Both the position numbers and the translations under genes were made by a program. A stretch of 64,000 nt of DNA from Scenedesmus sp. ARA3 (lineage: Eukaryota; Chlorophyta; Chlorophyceae; Sphaeropleales; Scenedesmaceae), in the NCBI GenBank assembly GCA_004335835.1, contig RWJK01001390.1, positions 19,226 to 83,225 of the forward strand, written 5' to 3'. The notes under the pieces were generated by a model, which searched no databases, was not told the DNA's origin, and saw only the letters and a list, made by a program, of their open reading frames with translations. This document shows positions 1 to 11,171 of the stretch, piece by piece. How positions within the stretch are numbered: the first letter of the stretch is position 1; each line of letters starts with the position of its first letter.

Positions 1-59
<59 letters not shown>
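1..59. repeat. (CAG)n microsatellite at window edge
   Basis: A nearly pure AGC/CAG triplet run opens the window. It lies beyond the 3' end of the minus-strand gene that ends near 359, so it is probably intergenic or 3' UTR. The window edge cuts it, so its full length is unknown. No start codon or splice site gives it coding sense here. Confidence 0.9.
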
Positions 60-60
<1 letters not shown>

Positions 61-358
61 TGGTCAGTGCATGCAGCAGCAGCAACAGCGGGTCTGTCCC
101 TACTTGCCATGCTTTACGTACGGCTGCAACATCAACTTGTTCAACATTAACATGCTGTACAGAGGGCAGCCTGCTGGCAGCATCTTTGCAAGCGCTGCAG
201 TGTGGGGCTGCAGCCCATGGGTAAAGCATTGCTGGTGTACGTGTTTGTAGAACAAAACGTGTGCTGTGTGCAGCATAAAGGAGGGTATCAGCTGGTGAAA
301 CACTCGTCTCATAACAGCAGCGGTATGATTATTACCGCGAGCAACAAACAGCACTCAC

Positions 359-2600
359 CTGGCCGCAGAACATGGTGCCGGTCTCAGTCATGACAGCGTC
401 ACCCTTTGGCAGATTCCACAGCTGCTCCCAGCCCCACCTGCAGCAGCAGCATGCACACAAACTATGTTGCCAGCCCCTTATAGCAAGTTGCAGTTTTGAC
501 GCTGCATACGAATGGCGTTACATCATAAGCCATCGACATTGGTCGCTGGGTTCTGGCTGGCTGTGCTGTGACAGCAACTAGTGCAACATCATGTGACGTG
601 TTCAAAAGTAAGCAGCAGCAGTCGAGCAACAATGTCGATGTTACACTTCCACTTCTCCTGGCACCGCTGCTTACCTCATGCCGCCCTGCTTGTTTCCCAG
701 GCGCAGGAAGGGAGCCACGGGCGTCTCACTCAGGGACAGCACTCCCGATGTCAGCACGTTGCTGGCATCGTTTTTCTGGTCAGCGCGGAAGGAGACAGAT
801 GTGACTGGCACCTTGCTGAGGTCCTGGTTGCCGTTGTACGTTGGCTTGAACCAGCCGAAGCAGGTCTGCAGACACGTCGCAGATCACAAGCACACAACCA
901 GCTATGATGCAAAAACCAAGCAATGCCGCACATGCATGTGACTGATATGTTTGACCCGTGGCTGGTCTGGAACCGATACGAGCATTGCTGTCACGTGAGT
1001 GCACACAGCAGCAAATACAACAGCAGCTGCACCTCCTACACTCTGCACACAGTGCTGGGTCACACGGCAGCACCAGCACCATCGCAGCACGTACCTCGCC
1101 GCCCACGTTCACAGGTGGCGCGCACGTGCCATCTTCTGGCTTAAACAGTAGCTTGGGCCCAGTCAGGAACTTGGTGCACGATGCCTCCTGCCGGTCAATG
1201 CCAGTCGCCTGGTCGATGCCGCCGCAGGGGTGGCAGCAGCCATACATCCTGCAGATGAAGTCTTGAGGGGTGACCTGCTCCTGGTCAAGCAGCAGGCTCT
1301 GCAGCAGCAGGCAGTGCACAATCAATCAATCAATTAATCACTAAAATACAAGTTTTTATAGCAACAGGTGAGCCCAGAAAGGGAGCCACTCCCAAATCAC
1401 CTCCGGCAGTGCACGCAGCGCAAAAAGTGTTTGTGTGGACCTGGGGTAGGCAGGGGCCCCCGGGAGAGCTGTGCTTCTCTGACAAGCGAGCTCGCAGTTT
1501 TGCAGCAGCCAGTGAGGCGTTTTTCAGCACAGTAGCGTGTGCTCAAGGCGTGTTTTAGGGCAGCAGCAAGCTGTGCAGTTTGGCTGTGGGTGGGTGTCAT
1601 TGGTAGCAGCCATCTTTCAATGCAGTGTAGGCTTACCTGGGTGGCGTATGTCAGGCCATTAGGGTTGCTGACGACTTCAAAAGTGCAGAACTGCTTGGCA
1701 GACCCCCTGCGCACACAGCACAGAGCAGCAGGCAATGGCTTCAGAACTTGTCATTGAAAGGTGCACACAGCATGACAGCACGCAGTCACTGATGCATAGG
1801 GTAGATTAGTAATGGCTTGTGCACCATCAGCCTGCATACGGCAAAGTTTTGCTGCAGATGCGCTGTCAGGTGCTGCAACAGTCGGTGCATGCACACTGCG
1901 CATAGCACGCTGAAAGGTTTGGTCTGTGTGCATGCAAGCAGGCGAGCCGCGCGTCCAAGGTAAACCTGATTGGATAGTGTGCATGTGGTTGAATGGCAAA
2001 TATTTGAAACAAGCAGCGCACACGCACCAGCAGTACTGGATGCTGTTCTCTGCATGTTCCAGAAATGATGCCATGCCGGTACCGTTGGTGGTGGCACTGA
2101 TGCCATTTGTCCCAAAATCATCAACACAGCCGGAAATGCGGACCACGGCCCCTGGAACAACCCTGCACACACATTCAGCACAGGCTGGTGTTAGTATTTA
2201 CCGCCGCTTTGCCGGCTTTTTCAAAAAAGCTGCATGCTGTAAAGCAGCACAGCAGCACAGCAGCACAGCAGCACAGTAGCACAGCAGCACCTGAGCTGTG
2301 CTTCAGGAGCTGCATCCTCAGCTGTTTGGAAGCAAGCTACTGGCGGCAGCAGCACAGCAGCAGAGCAAGAGCATGGACCATCACTGCCACTCACTAGCAG
2401 GAGCTGCCAGGGCTGCAGGTCGCCTGGCAAACCACACTGAACAGTCGTTATCTACAGTTCTGCTGACACCATCATTTAATCACTCACTTGCCATAGCAGT
2501 CCTCCACTGTAGCCCAGATCTGCAGGTCATTTGCTGCCACCAGGCTGCAGCCCAGGCACAGCGCAGCGGCCAGGGCGGCCAGGCGCAAGGAGGTCTTCAT
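359..2600 (-). CDS. secreted Cys-containing protein of unknown function, six exons
   Basis: The chain on the minus strand is 2488-2600, 2037-2162, 1637-1706, 1095-1298, 675-865 and 359-437; all reading phases agree and acceptors are CAG. The start is the ATG at 2600, chosen because it is followed by a good signal peptide (MKTSLRLAALAAALCLGC then SLVAA). The mature part starts NDLQIWATVEDCYGK and carries scattered cysteines, including CRMYGCCHPCGG, and ends near MFCGQ. About 261 codons are covered; a short last exon below 359 must supply the stop (candidates lie near 100-190). The exon 2 donor, after codon Gln near 2037, is the weakest junction. I do not recognise the family. Cell-wall or extracellular location is inferred from the signal peptide alone. 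Confidence 0.6.
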
Positions 2601-2756
2601 GATGATGTGGCGCGTGCTTTGTTGTGGCTGGGAAGTCTGCAAGTCAAGGCAGCAGCAGCTCTGTATGTGAGTGAGTGTGTTCAACGGTGAACAGGACAGC
2701 ATGCATGTTCCAGGCGCAGGGAGCACTGCTTATGCATGGTGGCAAGCTGCAGACGG

Positions 2757-3687
2757 CTATGCAAGGCAACTGAATGTGATTGTAAACAGTTGCATGAATA
2801 CTGTGGCGAGCCTTTGCAGCTGAACGCTGCCAAAGTGTTTGCTGTCCTTGCCAGCTGCCGCTGCGCACAGCCAACCCAAGTCACTGTAATCGCGAGGCGT
2901 GCCATAACGCACGAGGCAAGCAAAACAAAATGTTATTGACATATTTATTGTACTACATACCTTCTATGCGCAATCCCAGGCTGGTGGCTGGCCACCCGAA
3001 CGCTTTGGCGCGCAAACGCACCAGAAGATCGAGGGTGACACCGTGAAAAGTGGCCGTAGCCTGCAGCAAAAAAAACTTCGAGTGTGAGTTATTGTGCCTA
3101 GTATGCCTTGATGCGTTCTCTGGGACTCTCTCGCACTGCTATCGTGTGTTTGATATGCTGCAGGCTGCAACGCCAGCTCGCAGCTGCGGCTTACCTCTGC
3201 GTCGACACCGGGCTGCTTGATCAGGCTGAGGAAGAATAATGGTACTGGACAGTTTTATAGGCTGCGCGGGTAGGTGGTTTGTCATGATAAATAACAGCCT
3301 GTTCACACACGACACGTGTCCGTACGGAACACATGCCACGCGTCCACGTGATACTCACCGGGAGCATCCGCCGCACAGCGAGGCAAATCGTGTTTTCTAC
3401 GAGGATATGTTTTCGCGTACATACCCGAATAATTCACTGGTATCCGCTGAGCACCTTTACGTAGTAGCTGCGCACACATGCCGGGTGCAAGTTTGATTCA
3501 GGCCACGACCACCCTGGTGGCATACTATGACAGCCCAACACAGGGCAATGCATAGACTGCACTACTTCAGCCCATACCAGATGTGCACGGCACCAACCTG
3601 CAACACGTGCCCAAGGGTATAGTTGCCTCCCTCCGCCTTCAGGGACAGAGAGTCAGGCGATCCGGCATAACCTGTGTACTGCTGCAT
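2757..3687 (-). CDS. small protein of unknown function, five exons
   Basis: The exons are 3598-3687, 3359-3396, 3195-3225, 2961-3060 and 2757-2860. The phases agree at every junction and give 120 residues, starting MQQYTGYAGSPDSLSLKAEG and ending FTITFSCLA. The middle exons read LIKQPGVDAE and FHGVTLDLLVRLRAKAFG, which look like real protein. No signal peptide, membrane segment or known motif is clear, apart from a hydrophobic last 15 residues. The upstream gene on the same strand stops at 3706, only 19 bases before this start, so the two could instead be parts of one transcript, but the phase of the best donor in that gene does not fit. Function unknown. Confidence 0.45.
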
Positions 3688-3705
3688 GGCGCCGTGATGC
3701 CAGGT

Positions 3706-4163
3706 TCATACGCACTGCGTGATGCGCTCACACACTCCCTTGGGAGCATACCTGTGCACATCCCTGCACTTCGTGCTGCACCATCTGAATGCACCACACT
3801 CACTGCATGTCCATCCAACGCTGGTGCTGCTGCTGCTGGTGCTGCTGCCACGTGGCAGTGCACTGCTGCTGCTGCAACCATCTCCCACGAGCCGCTGCTC
3901 GCTGCAGTGCAGCATGCTGCTGCAGTAAAGGTTGGCGCAATAGCAGCTGGCAGCAAACTCTGCCCACACTGCTGCACGGACCTTGCGCAGCTAAGTCCCA
4001 AGAACAGTAACAAAATGCAGGAGCAGTGCCTGCTGGGATGCTGCTGCACCACCACGCCTTTTCTCTCAACTGAGCTGCTGCCCTCACTACTGTTGCTGCT
4101 GCTGCCGTTCTGCTGCACGTAACTACGCAGGTCCGATGCTCTCTCCACCTCCACAGATGACTC
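3706..4163 (-). CDS. MYND-like zinc-finger protein, partial
   Basis: Two exons are supported: 4163 to about 4058 (ESSVEVERASDLRSYVQQNG, then Ser-rich) and about 3983 down to the stop at 3706. They are joined by a 74-base intron with a pyrimidine-rich end and matching phase 0. The second exon has cysteine pairs spaced as in algal MYND fingers: SCYCANLYC, then after a Ser/Gly-rich insert CSECGAFRWCSTKC, then RDVHR. MYND fingers bind proline-rich partner peptides. The usual HW..H..C end is incomplete; the unspliced reading gives HRYAPKGVC before the stop. A donor-like AG/GTATGC after RDVHR may instead continue the gene. 5' exons above 4163 were not found. The long Ser/Ala inserts are typical of this genome. 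Confidence 0.45.
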
Positions 4164-4252
4164 CTACAAATGCAGAAAGATTCACATCCTTGAGCTGTGG
4201 CCCTGAATGACTAGTCTTTGGGCTGCTCACATGCCTTCAATGGCTTCGCAGG

Positions 4253-4432
4253 AATTCTGCACATTTGTCCCCTGGAACAGCGCGCAGTTTACAACAGGGC
4301 TGAAAGTCACCCTGAAGGCTGCAGGCATGTCAGAACCCTGAACCTGTTGATGACAAACCCAACCCCTGCCTTGTTGCTTCGGATATCCCTGCTGGCAGCA
4401 AACCTGTGTACGTGAAGTTTAGTAATCCATGC
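4253..4432 (+). other. coding-like segment in two frames, unassigned
   Basis: After an acceptor-like CTTCGCAG the plus strand reads EFCTFVPWNSAQFTTGLKVT before a stop. The next 90 bases, in another frame, read PEPVDDKPNPCLVASDIPAG and then KPVYVKFSNPCDRVAA before a stop at 4432. Both look like real protein, and the first resembles the KQFCTFEV segment of the secreted protein at 359-2600. No intron of workable size joins them, and upstream exons would overlap the MYND-like gene on the other strand. It may be the end of a decayed gene or hold a one-base error. It ends 30 bases before the carrier gene. Confidence 0.3.
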
Positions 4433-4462
4433 GACCGTGTTGCTGCGTGAAGCTGAAGGTGC

Positions 4463-5679
4463 TTGTGCTGCAAGGGCAGCAGCAGCAACACCAGGAGCAT
4501 AAGCAGCGAATTCGCAAACTATTGGCAGGGCTCCTCTAGGCTAATGTCTACCGCAGCTTACGCTGACGGTCAGGAGTCTCAGCAGTTTCCTGTAGTAGCC
4601 ACGCCTGCTGTCTCGTCACCACGGTCACTCGCAGCGCTTGCAGCACCCACTGTACCACCGAGCAGCAGCGCCACGAATCCGGTGTCACAACGTAGCGACA
4701 AACAATCGTTTGTGGATGGACTCAAGTATGGCGCAGCTGGCGGCATAGCAGGGGCGTTCGCCAAGTCCTGCACAGCACCCCTGGCCCGCCTGACAATCCT
4801 GTACCAGGTATGCCCTGCAAGCAGTAGAGGGCTTCAGAAATCGCTTCGAGCAGCTTGAGATTACGTTGGTTATTATGCTGGCTGTGCATGTTTCTTGCAG
4901 GTCCAGGGCTTCACAACAACAGCAGCAGCAGCAGGGCCAGCAGGGCAAGCAGAAGGCGTTACCCACCCTCCCAAGCTGCGGCATGCATTCCTTCAGGTAT
5001 ATTCAAACTTGGCTGAAGCTTAGCCGGTTCTGCAGCAGCGCGTGGGACTGCAGGCAGTTGCAGTGCACAGCGTTTGCTGCATGCAGCGGCTCAGCAGTGC
5101 AGCCTGGTGTTGTCAGGCCTGACAGAGCAGCAGCACTTGGCATTCCTCTGCCAACTTCAGTTCGTTGTGCAGCAGCTGGGCAGTATACACAACAGAAAGT
5201 GCCGGTTCACCCATCAGACAGACACGCTGGCCAAGGATGGGGGCACCCACTACAGCACACACAGCCAGAGCATCTGTGCACATGATGAACAGCCCGACAG
5301 CATCTTCCTGGACCGCTTTAGTTGCTTGTTACTCTCAGCTGCACCAGGCTGCACAGTGCTATCAGGTCAGCTACCTGGCCGCTGTTGTGGTCAGGTGCTT
5401 GCAGCAGCTGCTGAATTGCCTATCGCATGGCCACCATGCGCTGCTATTGACCTTCATTGCTGCAGGTGGTGCGGCGAGAGGGTGTTGCGGCCCTGTGGAA
5501 GGGCAACCTTGCAACCATCCTGCACCGCCTGCCCTACTCGTCAATAAACTTCTACACGTATGAGCACGCAAACAAGTTCCTGGTGCAGCGGCTGCCGCCA
5601 GGCACAGACTTTGCGCGCACGATGGCAGCAGGAGGCCTGGCTGGGCTGGTGGCATGCTCTGCGGTGAGCAGCGGCAGCA

Positions 5680-5727
<48 letters not shown>

Positions 5728-6878
5728 GCAGACAGGAGTGGCAGCAGTTGGAGACGCGGAGCTGCGTACAGCAAGCTTATCGTAGGCCCACCACACAGCT
5801 GATTGTGTTCACGACTCACACGCTGACAGCCAAAGCACTGTTAGCACGGGTCTTGGGTGGCTGCTCCTCCTGTGCATACGAGCCGCCCTGTTTGCGCAGC
5901 TGCACTACAGACAGAGCGACTCCTGACATTGCCTGACCTGCGGCTCCTTTGTATAAAATGTCATGCTGCAGGCTTACCCGCTGGACTTGGTGCGCACTCG
6001 GCTGGCAGTGCAGACGCAGGGCCACTACTACCACGGCATACTGCCCACACTGCAGCGCATTGTGGCTGATGAGGGCGCAGTGGGCCTGTACAGGGGCCTG
6101 GGGGCCACGCTGCTGCAGGTGCGGGGACTGGCCATGCTTATGATGTGGCTGGACAGGTGCACGGCTGTCATGGCTGGTCTGCAGTTTCAGCACCTGGCAG
6201 TTACAACCATCCCTAATGCAGCTGTTTCCTTGCGCACCATGCTAGGTTAGGATCAGAATCAGATCACCAAGTTTCTGTGTTGAGTTGGTGCCGCAGCAGC
6301 CGCTGCCGTGCACTGTGTGTGCTGACGATCTTGTGCTGGCCTGCTGCTCATGTGGCGCACGTGGTGCCCTCTCTGGCGCTCAACCATGCTCAATCAGTGG
6401 ATTACACGTGAAAGCTTCCATGGCTGGTGCTGCAGCTGCGACTCCCTTGTGCATCGGGTGCTGATGTGGTCTTGCTGGTCTGCTGCTCATGGTGTGCAGG
6501 TGGTGCCCTCGCTGGCATTGAACTTCAGCCTGTATGACAGCATCAGGAACTCCTGCATGGCTGTGTACAACACCACACGGCAGCAGCAGCAGCAGCAGCA
6601 GCAGGAAGGGCAGCCGCAGCAAGCAGCTGGCTTGCTGGCAGGCCTGGCTCGGCGGCAAGCAGCAGCTGAGCAAGCAGCCAGCAGCAGCAGCAGCAGGGGC
6701 ATACTGGGCTTGAAGCAGGACCCTGAGAGTGCTGCTCACAGCCTAGCAGTTGCCAGCTCTGTGGACCAGGGCATCAGCCACAGCCAGATGCTGCTGTGGC
6801 ATTTGAATGATGAGGCTGCCGGCACGTGCGGTGGCTTGCGGCGAGCTAATGCTGCTGCAGCTGCAGCAGAGGATGCTT

Positions 6879-6937
<59 letters not shown>

Positions 6938-7548
6938 GCAGCTTCTGCTGCTGGCCTCAGCAGCAGCAGCAGCAGTCTCAGCAGAGTTAGCAGCAGCACA
7001 TCTGCTGCAGGCTCTGCTGTGGAAGTGCCTGCTGGCATCAGCCTGGCATCAGGCTGCATATCTGGCTTCCTGACAGCCACTGTTACGTTCCCGCTTGATG
7101 TCGTCAGGAGACGCATGCAGGTGAGCAGCAGCGGCTGGCAGGAGATGCAGCAACTGCACTTGTCACTGCGCAGATGTCAGAAGCGCCTGCAGCATACGTG
7201 TTGCTTGGCTTCATCAACACTGGCCATGGCAGCACAGCTGCAATGCTGCAGGACATCCATGTTACAGCTGCAAGAAATGCACACTGTGCATGGCATACGC
7301 ACCTGCGTTATTCACAAGCGACCAACAACTGCTGCGTCTCCTGCTGCTGCTGTTGCCGCCAGGTGTACGGGCGGCAGCACCAGGGCGAGCCAGTCAGCTA
7401 CAGCAGGGTCATCCGGCAGGTGCAGCAGCAGGGGGGCCTCAAGGGCTTCTACACAGGCATTCTGCCAGAGTACTGCAAGGTGGTGCCTGGCGTGGCCATT
7501 GCATTCTGCACTTACGAGCAGCTGAAAAAGTGGCTGCAGGCGCAGTGA
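4463..7548 (+). CDS. mitochondrial carrier family protein (adenine nucleotide/CoA-type)
   Basis: The exons are 4463-4807, 4901-4996, 5466-5663, 5972-6118, 6500-7120 and 7363-7548, all phase 0, giving 531 residues; an in-frame ATG at 4544 (MSTAAYAD) gives 504 and may be the real start. Three carrier repeats are seen, with PX(D/E) signatures: APLARL in repeat 1, YPLDLVRTRL in repeat 2 and FPLDVVRRRM in repeat 3. The ending GILPEYCKVVPGVAIAFCTYE is diagnostic for plant carriers of the At3g55640/At2g37890 kind, related to Ca-dependent ATP-Mg/Pi, CoA and thylakoid ATP/ADP carriers. It should swap nucleotides or cofactors across the inner mitochondrial (or plastid) membrane. Odd features are a Gln/Ala/Ser insert of about 170 residues between repeats 2 and 3, with an 18-Ser run from CAG repeats, and a second CAG tract in intron 3. 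No EF-hands are present. Confidence 0.9.
5664..5727 (+). repeat. CAG tract in carrier intron 3
   Basis: About 17 AGC/CAG triplets start right after the exon 3 donor (GCG/GTGAGC at 5663/5664). If the intron were kept, it would add a Ser run to the carrier. A similar tract is translated in exon 5 (about 6882-6936), so the same repeat sits in both intron and exon of one gene. Confidence 0.85.
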
Positions 7549-9314
7549 CGCGCTGGCCGCAGGGTCTGTGAGGTGATAGTGTGTGGTTGTTGGTGCGGCC
7601 GTGCGTTATGTGTGTATCTCGTGTGTGGCTGGCGCCAGCACTTGTTGGTGATTGCTTCTATGACAGCCTGTGGTCAGGTGTTTGTACATAGTTTCCGATG
7701 ACGTGGTGTCGCACTGCATGTGACAGCACTTGGCAACCTCACCGCTTGCAGTTGCCTGGATTGTGGAGCTGAGAGGGCAGCACCTGTTGCAGTTGGTTAC
7801 ACTAGCAGCTGTGGAGTTGCACAGCAGAGCAGCTTACCAGCCGCCTGCACTGTTTGTGTATGTGTTACAGAGCATGCTGACATGTACCAGATACGCGTCA
7901 CTATTTCAGCCACATGTGGTGGCAGATGTGACCACATCGCCCCTGCTAATATGTGCAGGCAGTCGCATAAGCGTGTCATTTCCTTCTGCTGCCCACATTT
8001 CATGATCATTGGCAGCAGTCCTGCCGTTATGTGTGCACAGTGCGTACAATTTATGCTGGCGTGGCGCAAGCGCGGCTTGCCCAGTGAGCAGGCAGTTGTG
8101 AAGAGAAGTGGCTTGCAGCGAAGACCGAAATTGCTGTGCGAGTCTGAACAGAGTGCAGTACTGGTGGCACCTGACGCGTGTAGTCTGTGCCGACCGTTGC
8201 ATGCAGCTTGACAGCCTGTGGGCAAATGCCTGGCTTGCATGCACGTCAGGTGGCACCTGTGCTGAAAAAGTGGACACTGTGCACAGTTGACACTGGACAC
8301 TGGTGACCAGTGGCTTGTGGAGTTTCCGGCTGTACTTCAGGCCTGAGTCACAGGCCATATGGATGCATGCATTGCATGCCAGGGGTGCATGCACTGCATT
8401 GCATGCAGATGCATACTGTGCCTGGTCAGATGCCTTGACACAACTTTTTTTTGAACTTGTGACAAGTCACTTGCGGTGATGGGATGGCGGCCATGTCAGT
8501 TGCAACCATGTTGTTGGCAGGGCACCACTTGATATGATGGTAACAAAAGCCAGTGTGCTGTGTTTGTGCTGCACATAGCAGCACAGTGGCTGCATGCACC
8601 TCAGCATGCGCCAAGACCCCCAGCAGGGACTCTCCCAGAAAGCGGCAGTGGATGCATGCAGTTGAATGACGAACAGCCTGCCTCTGGTTAGATGGCCAAG
8701 CCTTTACGTAGGCAACATAAATTCATATAGGAGGCTTGATAATCCTTGCAGCTGCACAATCCGGCGCACATGCCCCCAACAAAGCTCACTGGGGCTGAGA
8801 CACTGAGCCCCGCTCGATGATTGTCAGTTTGGCAGGGTTCTTGGCGGCCGCTGCCTACTTGCAGAAGATTTGCGCACTGCATTTGCGCGCTGACTTCCAT
8901 TGGACGCAGCGCCGACCGCTGCCGATGCTGCTGCAGGCCCTGCTTTTGGATTTTTTTAAACTGTTGGTTGGCACTCGTTTTTCCCCTTAGCAAAACGTGA
9001 CTGATCTGCCGATACTGCTCAAAACCATTATTACTTTGTTGCCGTAACTACATCCAGGGCAATTGTGCCAACCAGCCAACCACGCCAGCTGCAGCAGGCA
9101 GCAGGTGCAGCCAGGTGTAGGATCCGCCTTATAGCGAGCTGGACAGCTCCAGCCTGCATAGACCCTCTGATGTTCACAAGTTAGTAGCTCCTGCAGGTCA
9201 AGAAGTGCAGCTGCCGCAAGGGATAGCTGCAGTGAACCGGCAAGACCAACAGCAGCACCAACAGCAGCAGCACAGCACAGCTGGTTCTCGGACAGACACC
9301 TCAGCAGTGCCAGA
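7549..9314 (+). other. spacer between carrier and first GGW-domain gene
   Basis: No gene is supported here. The first part should be the carrier 3' UTR. At 8340-8412 there is a run of ATGCATGC-like words. From about 8818 to 9300 the sequence matches the region upstream of the paralogous gene at 17491 (see the repeat pair), so it probably holds the promoter and 5' leader of the gene at 9315. Confidence 0.5.
8818..9300 (+). repeat. upstream duplicated block, copy 1
   Basis: This block aligns by eye with 16973-17480. Shared words include GTCAGTTTGGCAGGGTTCTT at the start, CGTGACTGATCT in the middle, and AATTG/CGTTCCAACC-GCCAACCAC followed by CAGCAGGTG and TAGCGAGCTGGA-AGCTC near the end. It sits at the same distance before the start codons at 9315 and 17491, so the gene duplication carried its promoter and leader along. 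Confidence 0.75.
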
Positions 9315-11160
9315 ATGGCATCCTCCCATCCCAACGGTATCAACGATGATAGATTTGAGTTCAGGCGCAAGAGCCAGAAGGTGTGGGTGGACCGCGGCAC
9401 CAATGATGTCATCCTCAGGCTGCATGAAACCGACATTGTGCGGGTGCGGCCCAACGGCAATGTCACCCCCTCAACAGGCGGCTGGGCCACACACAAGACC
9501 CTGCAAAGCATGAATGATGCGCTTCGCCTGTTTGGCATGTTTGTTGGGAGCACCAGCAAGTTTGTGCCTCAAGGTGACTGGGTGGTGTACGACACAGACG
9601 GGCAAACCTTCCCGTACCCAAACAACAAAGTCAACATCTCCACCACCATCCCAGGCAGGGGATGTTACGCATACATGCGTTCAAAGTGGCTTGCGGATGA
9701 GTACAACGTGCTGTACACAACAACATATGTGCCGGCAGCAGCAGCAGCAGCAGCAGCAGCAGTGCAGCAGCCCCCGCGTCATGTGATTGGCGTGCCTCAG
9801 CCACCGCACCTGGTGCCAGCAGCAGCAGCAGCGGCAGCAGCGCAGCAGCCCCCGCCGCATGTGATCATCGCACCACAGCCACCGCATCTGGCGCCAGCAG
9901 CAGCAGCAGCGACAGCGCAGAGCTTGCCATGGCAGGTGCTGAGCTCGCAGCCGTGTCAGCAGCAGCGGCAACGGCAGCAGCAGGGCTTGCCCTGCCTGGT
10001 GCTGCATGTGTGGAAGCGCCTTCAGGAGCTCCTGTGGCAGTGCTGCAGCCGCTGCCTGCAGCTCATCAGCTGGCAGCGCCTGGCAGTGGCAGCTGGGCTG
10101 ACATTGCTCTGTGTCCCTCGCCGGGGCTGCCGGTGCCTGCTTGGCCTCCAGGACCAGGTGCGTGGCATGCAGGGTTATGTGGTGTTGCAGCAGCTGGTCT
10201 TGACGCAAACAAAGCAGACGCGCTTCACATGGCCTGCATTGCAGTGCTTATGCTGGTGTTAGCGTGCAGTGTGCAAATGATTGAGTACAGTTGCGGTTTA
10301 GCACCTGATGAGCCCGCACCGTATGGACTGCCGCGAGCTATTTTTGCGTGCGTTGCCTCACAGCTATGCACGTGTGTGGCGAGCATAGCCAGGATTAGCA
10401 CCAACACCCACACCAGCATGAGCACTGCATGCAGCAATGTGCATCTGTGGCACATCTTCAGGTCAGCACGGACTTCGAGCTGCAAGGGCTCAACCAGTGC
10501 TGCCTCCACTTGTTCTGCAATGCTGTTCCACGTGCAGAGCCACAGCATGCACACATGATGAACCCAGAAGCTGTGTCACCTGGCATCCCTGTGAGCATCT
10601 CTCACGACATGATGATCCCAGAAGCTGTGTCACCGGGCAGCAGCGTGGGTGGGCTGGGTGTCACATACAGCGAGGCGCAGCTGCTGGGCGCGGTTACACC
10701 GCCGCCGCTGCTGTTACAGCAGCAGCAGCAGCCGGCGCTGTCGTTTGCTGAGCAGCTGCAGGCGCAGTTGCAGCTGCTAGACATGCATGATGATGATGGG
10801 CTGCCTAGCGCGACAGAAGCCTGCGGAGAGGTGCCTAGCACGGACAGCTGGACCAGCATTGATTCGCTGGGGCTGTTGCCGCCCGCTTGGCCTCCAGGAC
10901 TAGGTGCGTGGCACGCACGCGGTATTGCAGCACCCGCATTCATGCACGTGCAAAACACGGAATCAAACATGCTTGCTCCAAATGGACTGCTTCCAGCGGA
11001 TTTGCTGAGCGTGCGGCCCATAAACCCAGTTACGGCAGCTGGAATTGATGCGATTCCAGACCCTAGCCACTCGGTTTGTTCAAGCTACAAGCACTCAACC
11101 CGTGCTGCCTCCGCCCGTTCTGCAATGTTCCGGTATCTGCAGAGCCGCTGGAATCCCCTG
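9315..11160 (+). pseudogene. GGW-domain protein copy lacking RING; frameshifted, possibly fused to downstream CCCH gene
   Basis: The start MASSHPNGINDDRFEFRRKS opens a domain about 80% identical by eye to the RING gene at 17491: KVWVDRGTNDVILRLHETDI, then GGWATHKT, and the acidic pair DTDGQ. After Ala and Pro runs (LVPAAAAAAAA), the homologous tail (AAPGSGSWADIA) is in another frame, so an indel lies in the GCA repeat near 9890-9925. In the shifted frame the chain continues in phase: donor at 10157, exon 10538-10903 (with SFAEQLQAQLQLLDMHDDDG), and exon 11143-11213. No RING cysteines follow. Introns and exons at about 10100-10560 and 10870-11160 are a tandem duplication (PAWPPGPGAWHA against PAWPPGLGAWHA). 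It is either a decaying copy or the 5' part of a fusion with the CCCH gene. Confidence 0.6.
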
Positions 11161-11171
11161 ATACCCACCAC

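Noticed and set aside
3583..4122. 179-codon plus-strand frame opposite the MYND-like gene
   Set aside because: Its Ala/Cys runs are the complement of the Ser/Cys finger region, and the minus strand has the zinc-finger spacing and an in-phase intron.
9987..10262. C-terminal end of the frame that starts at 9315
   Set aside because: Homology to the RING paralogue continues in another frame, so residues after about 9925 in this frame are an out-of-frame by-product.
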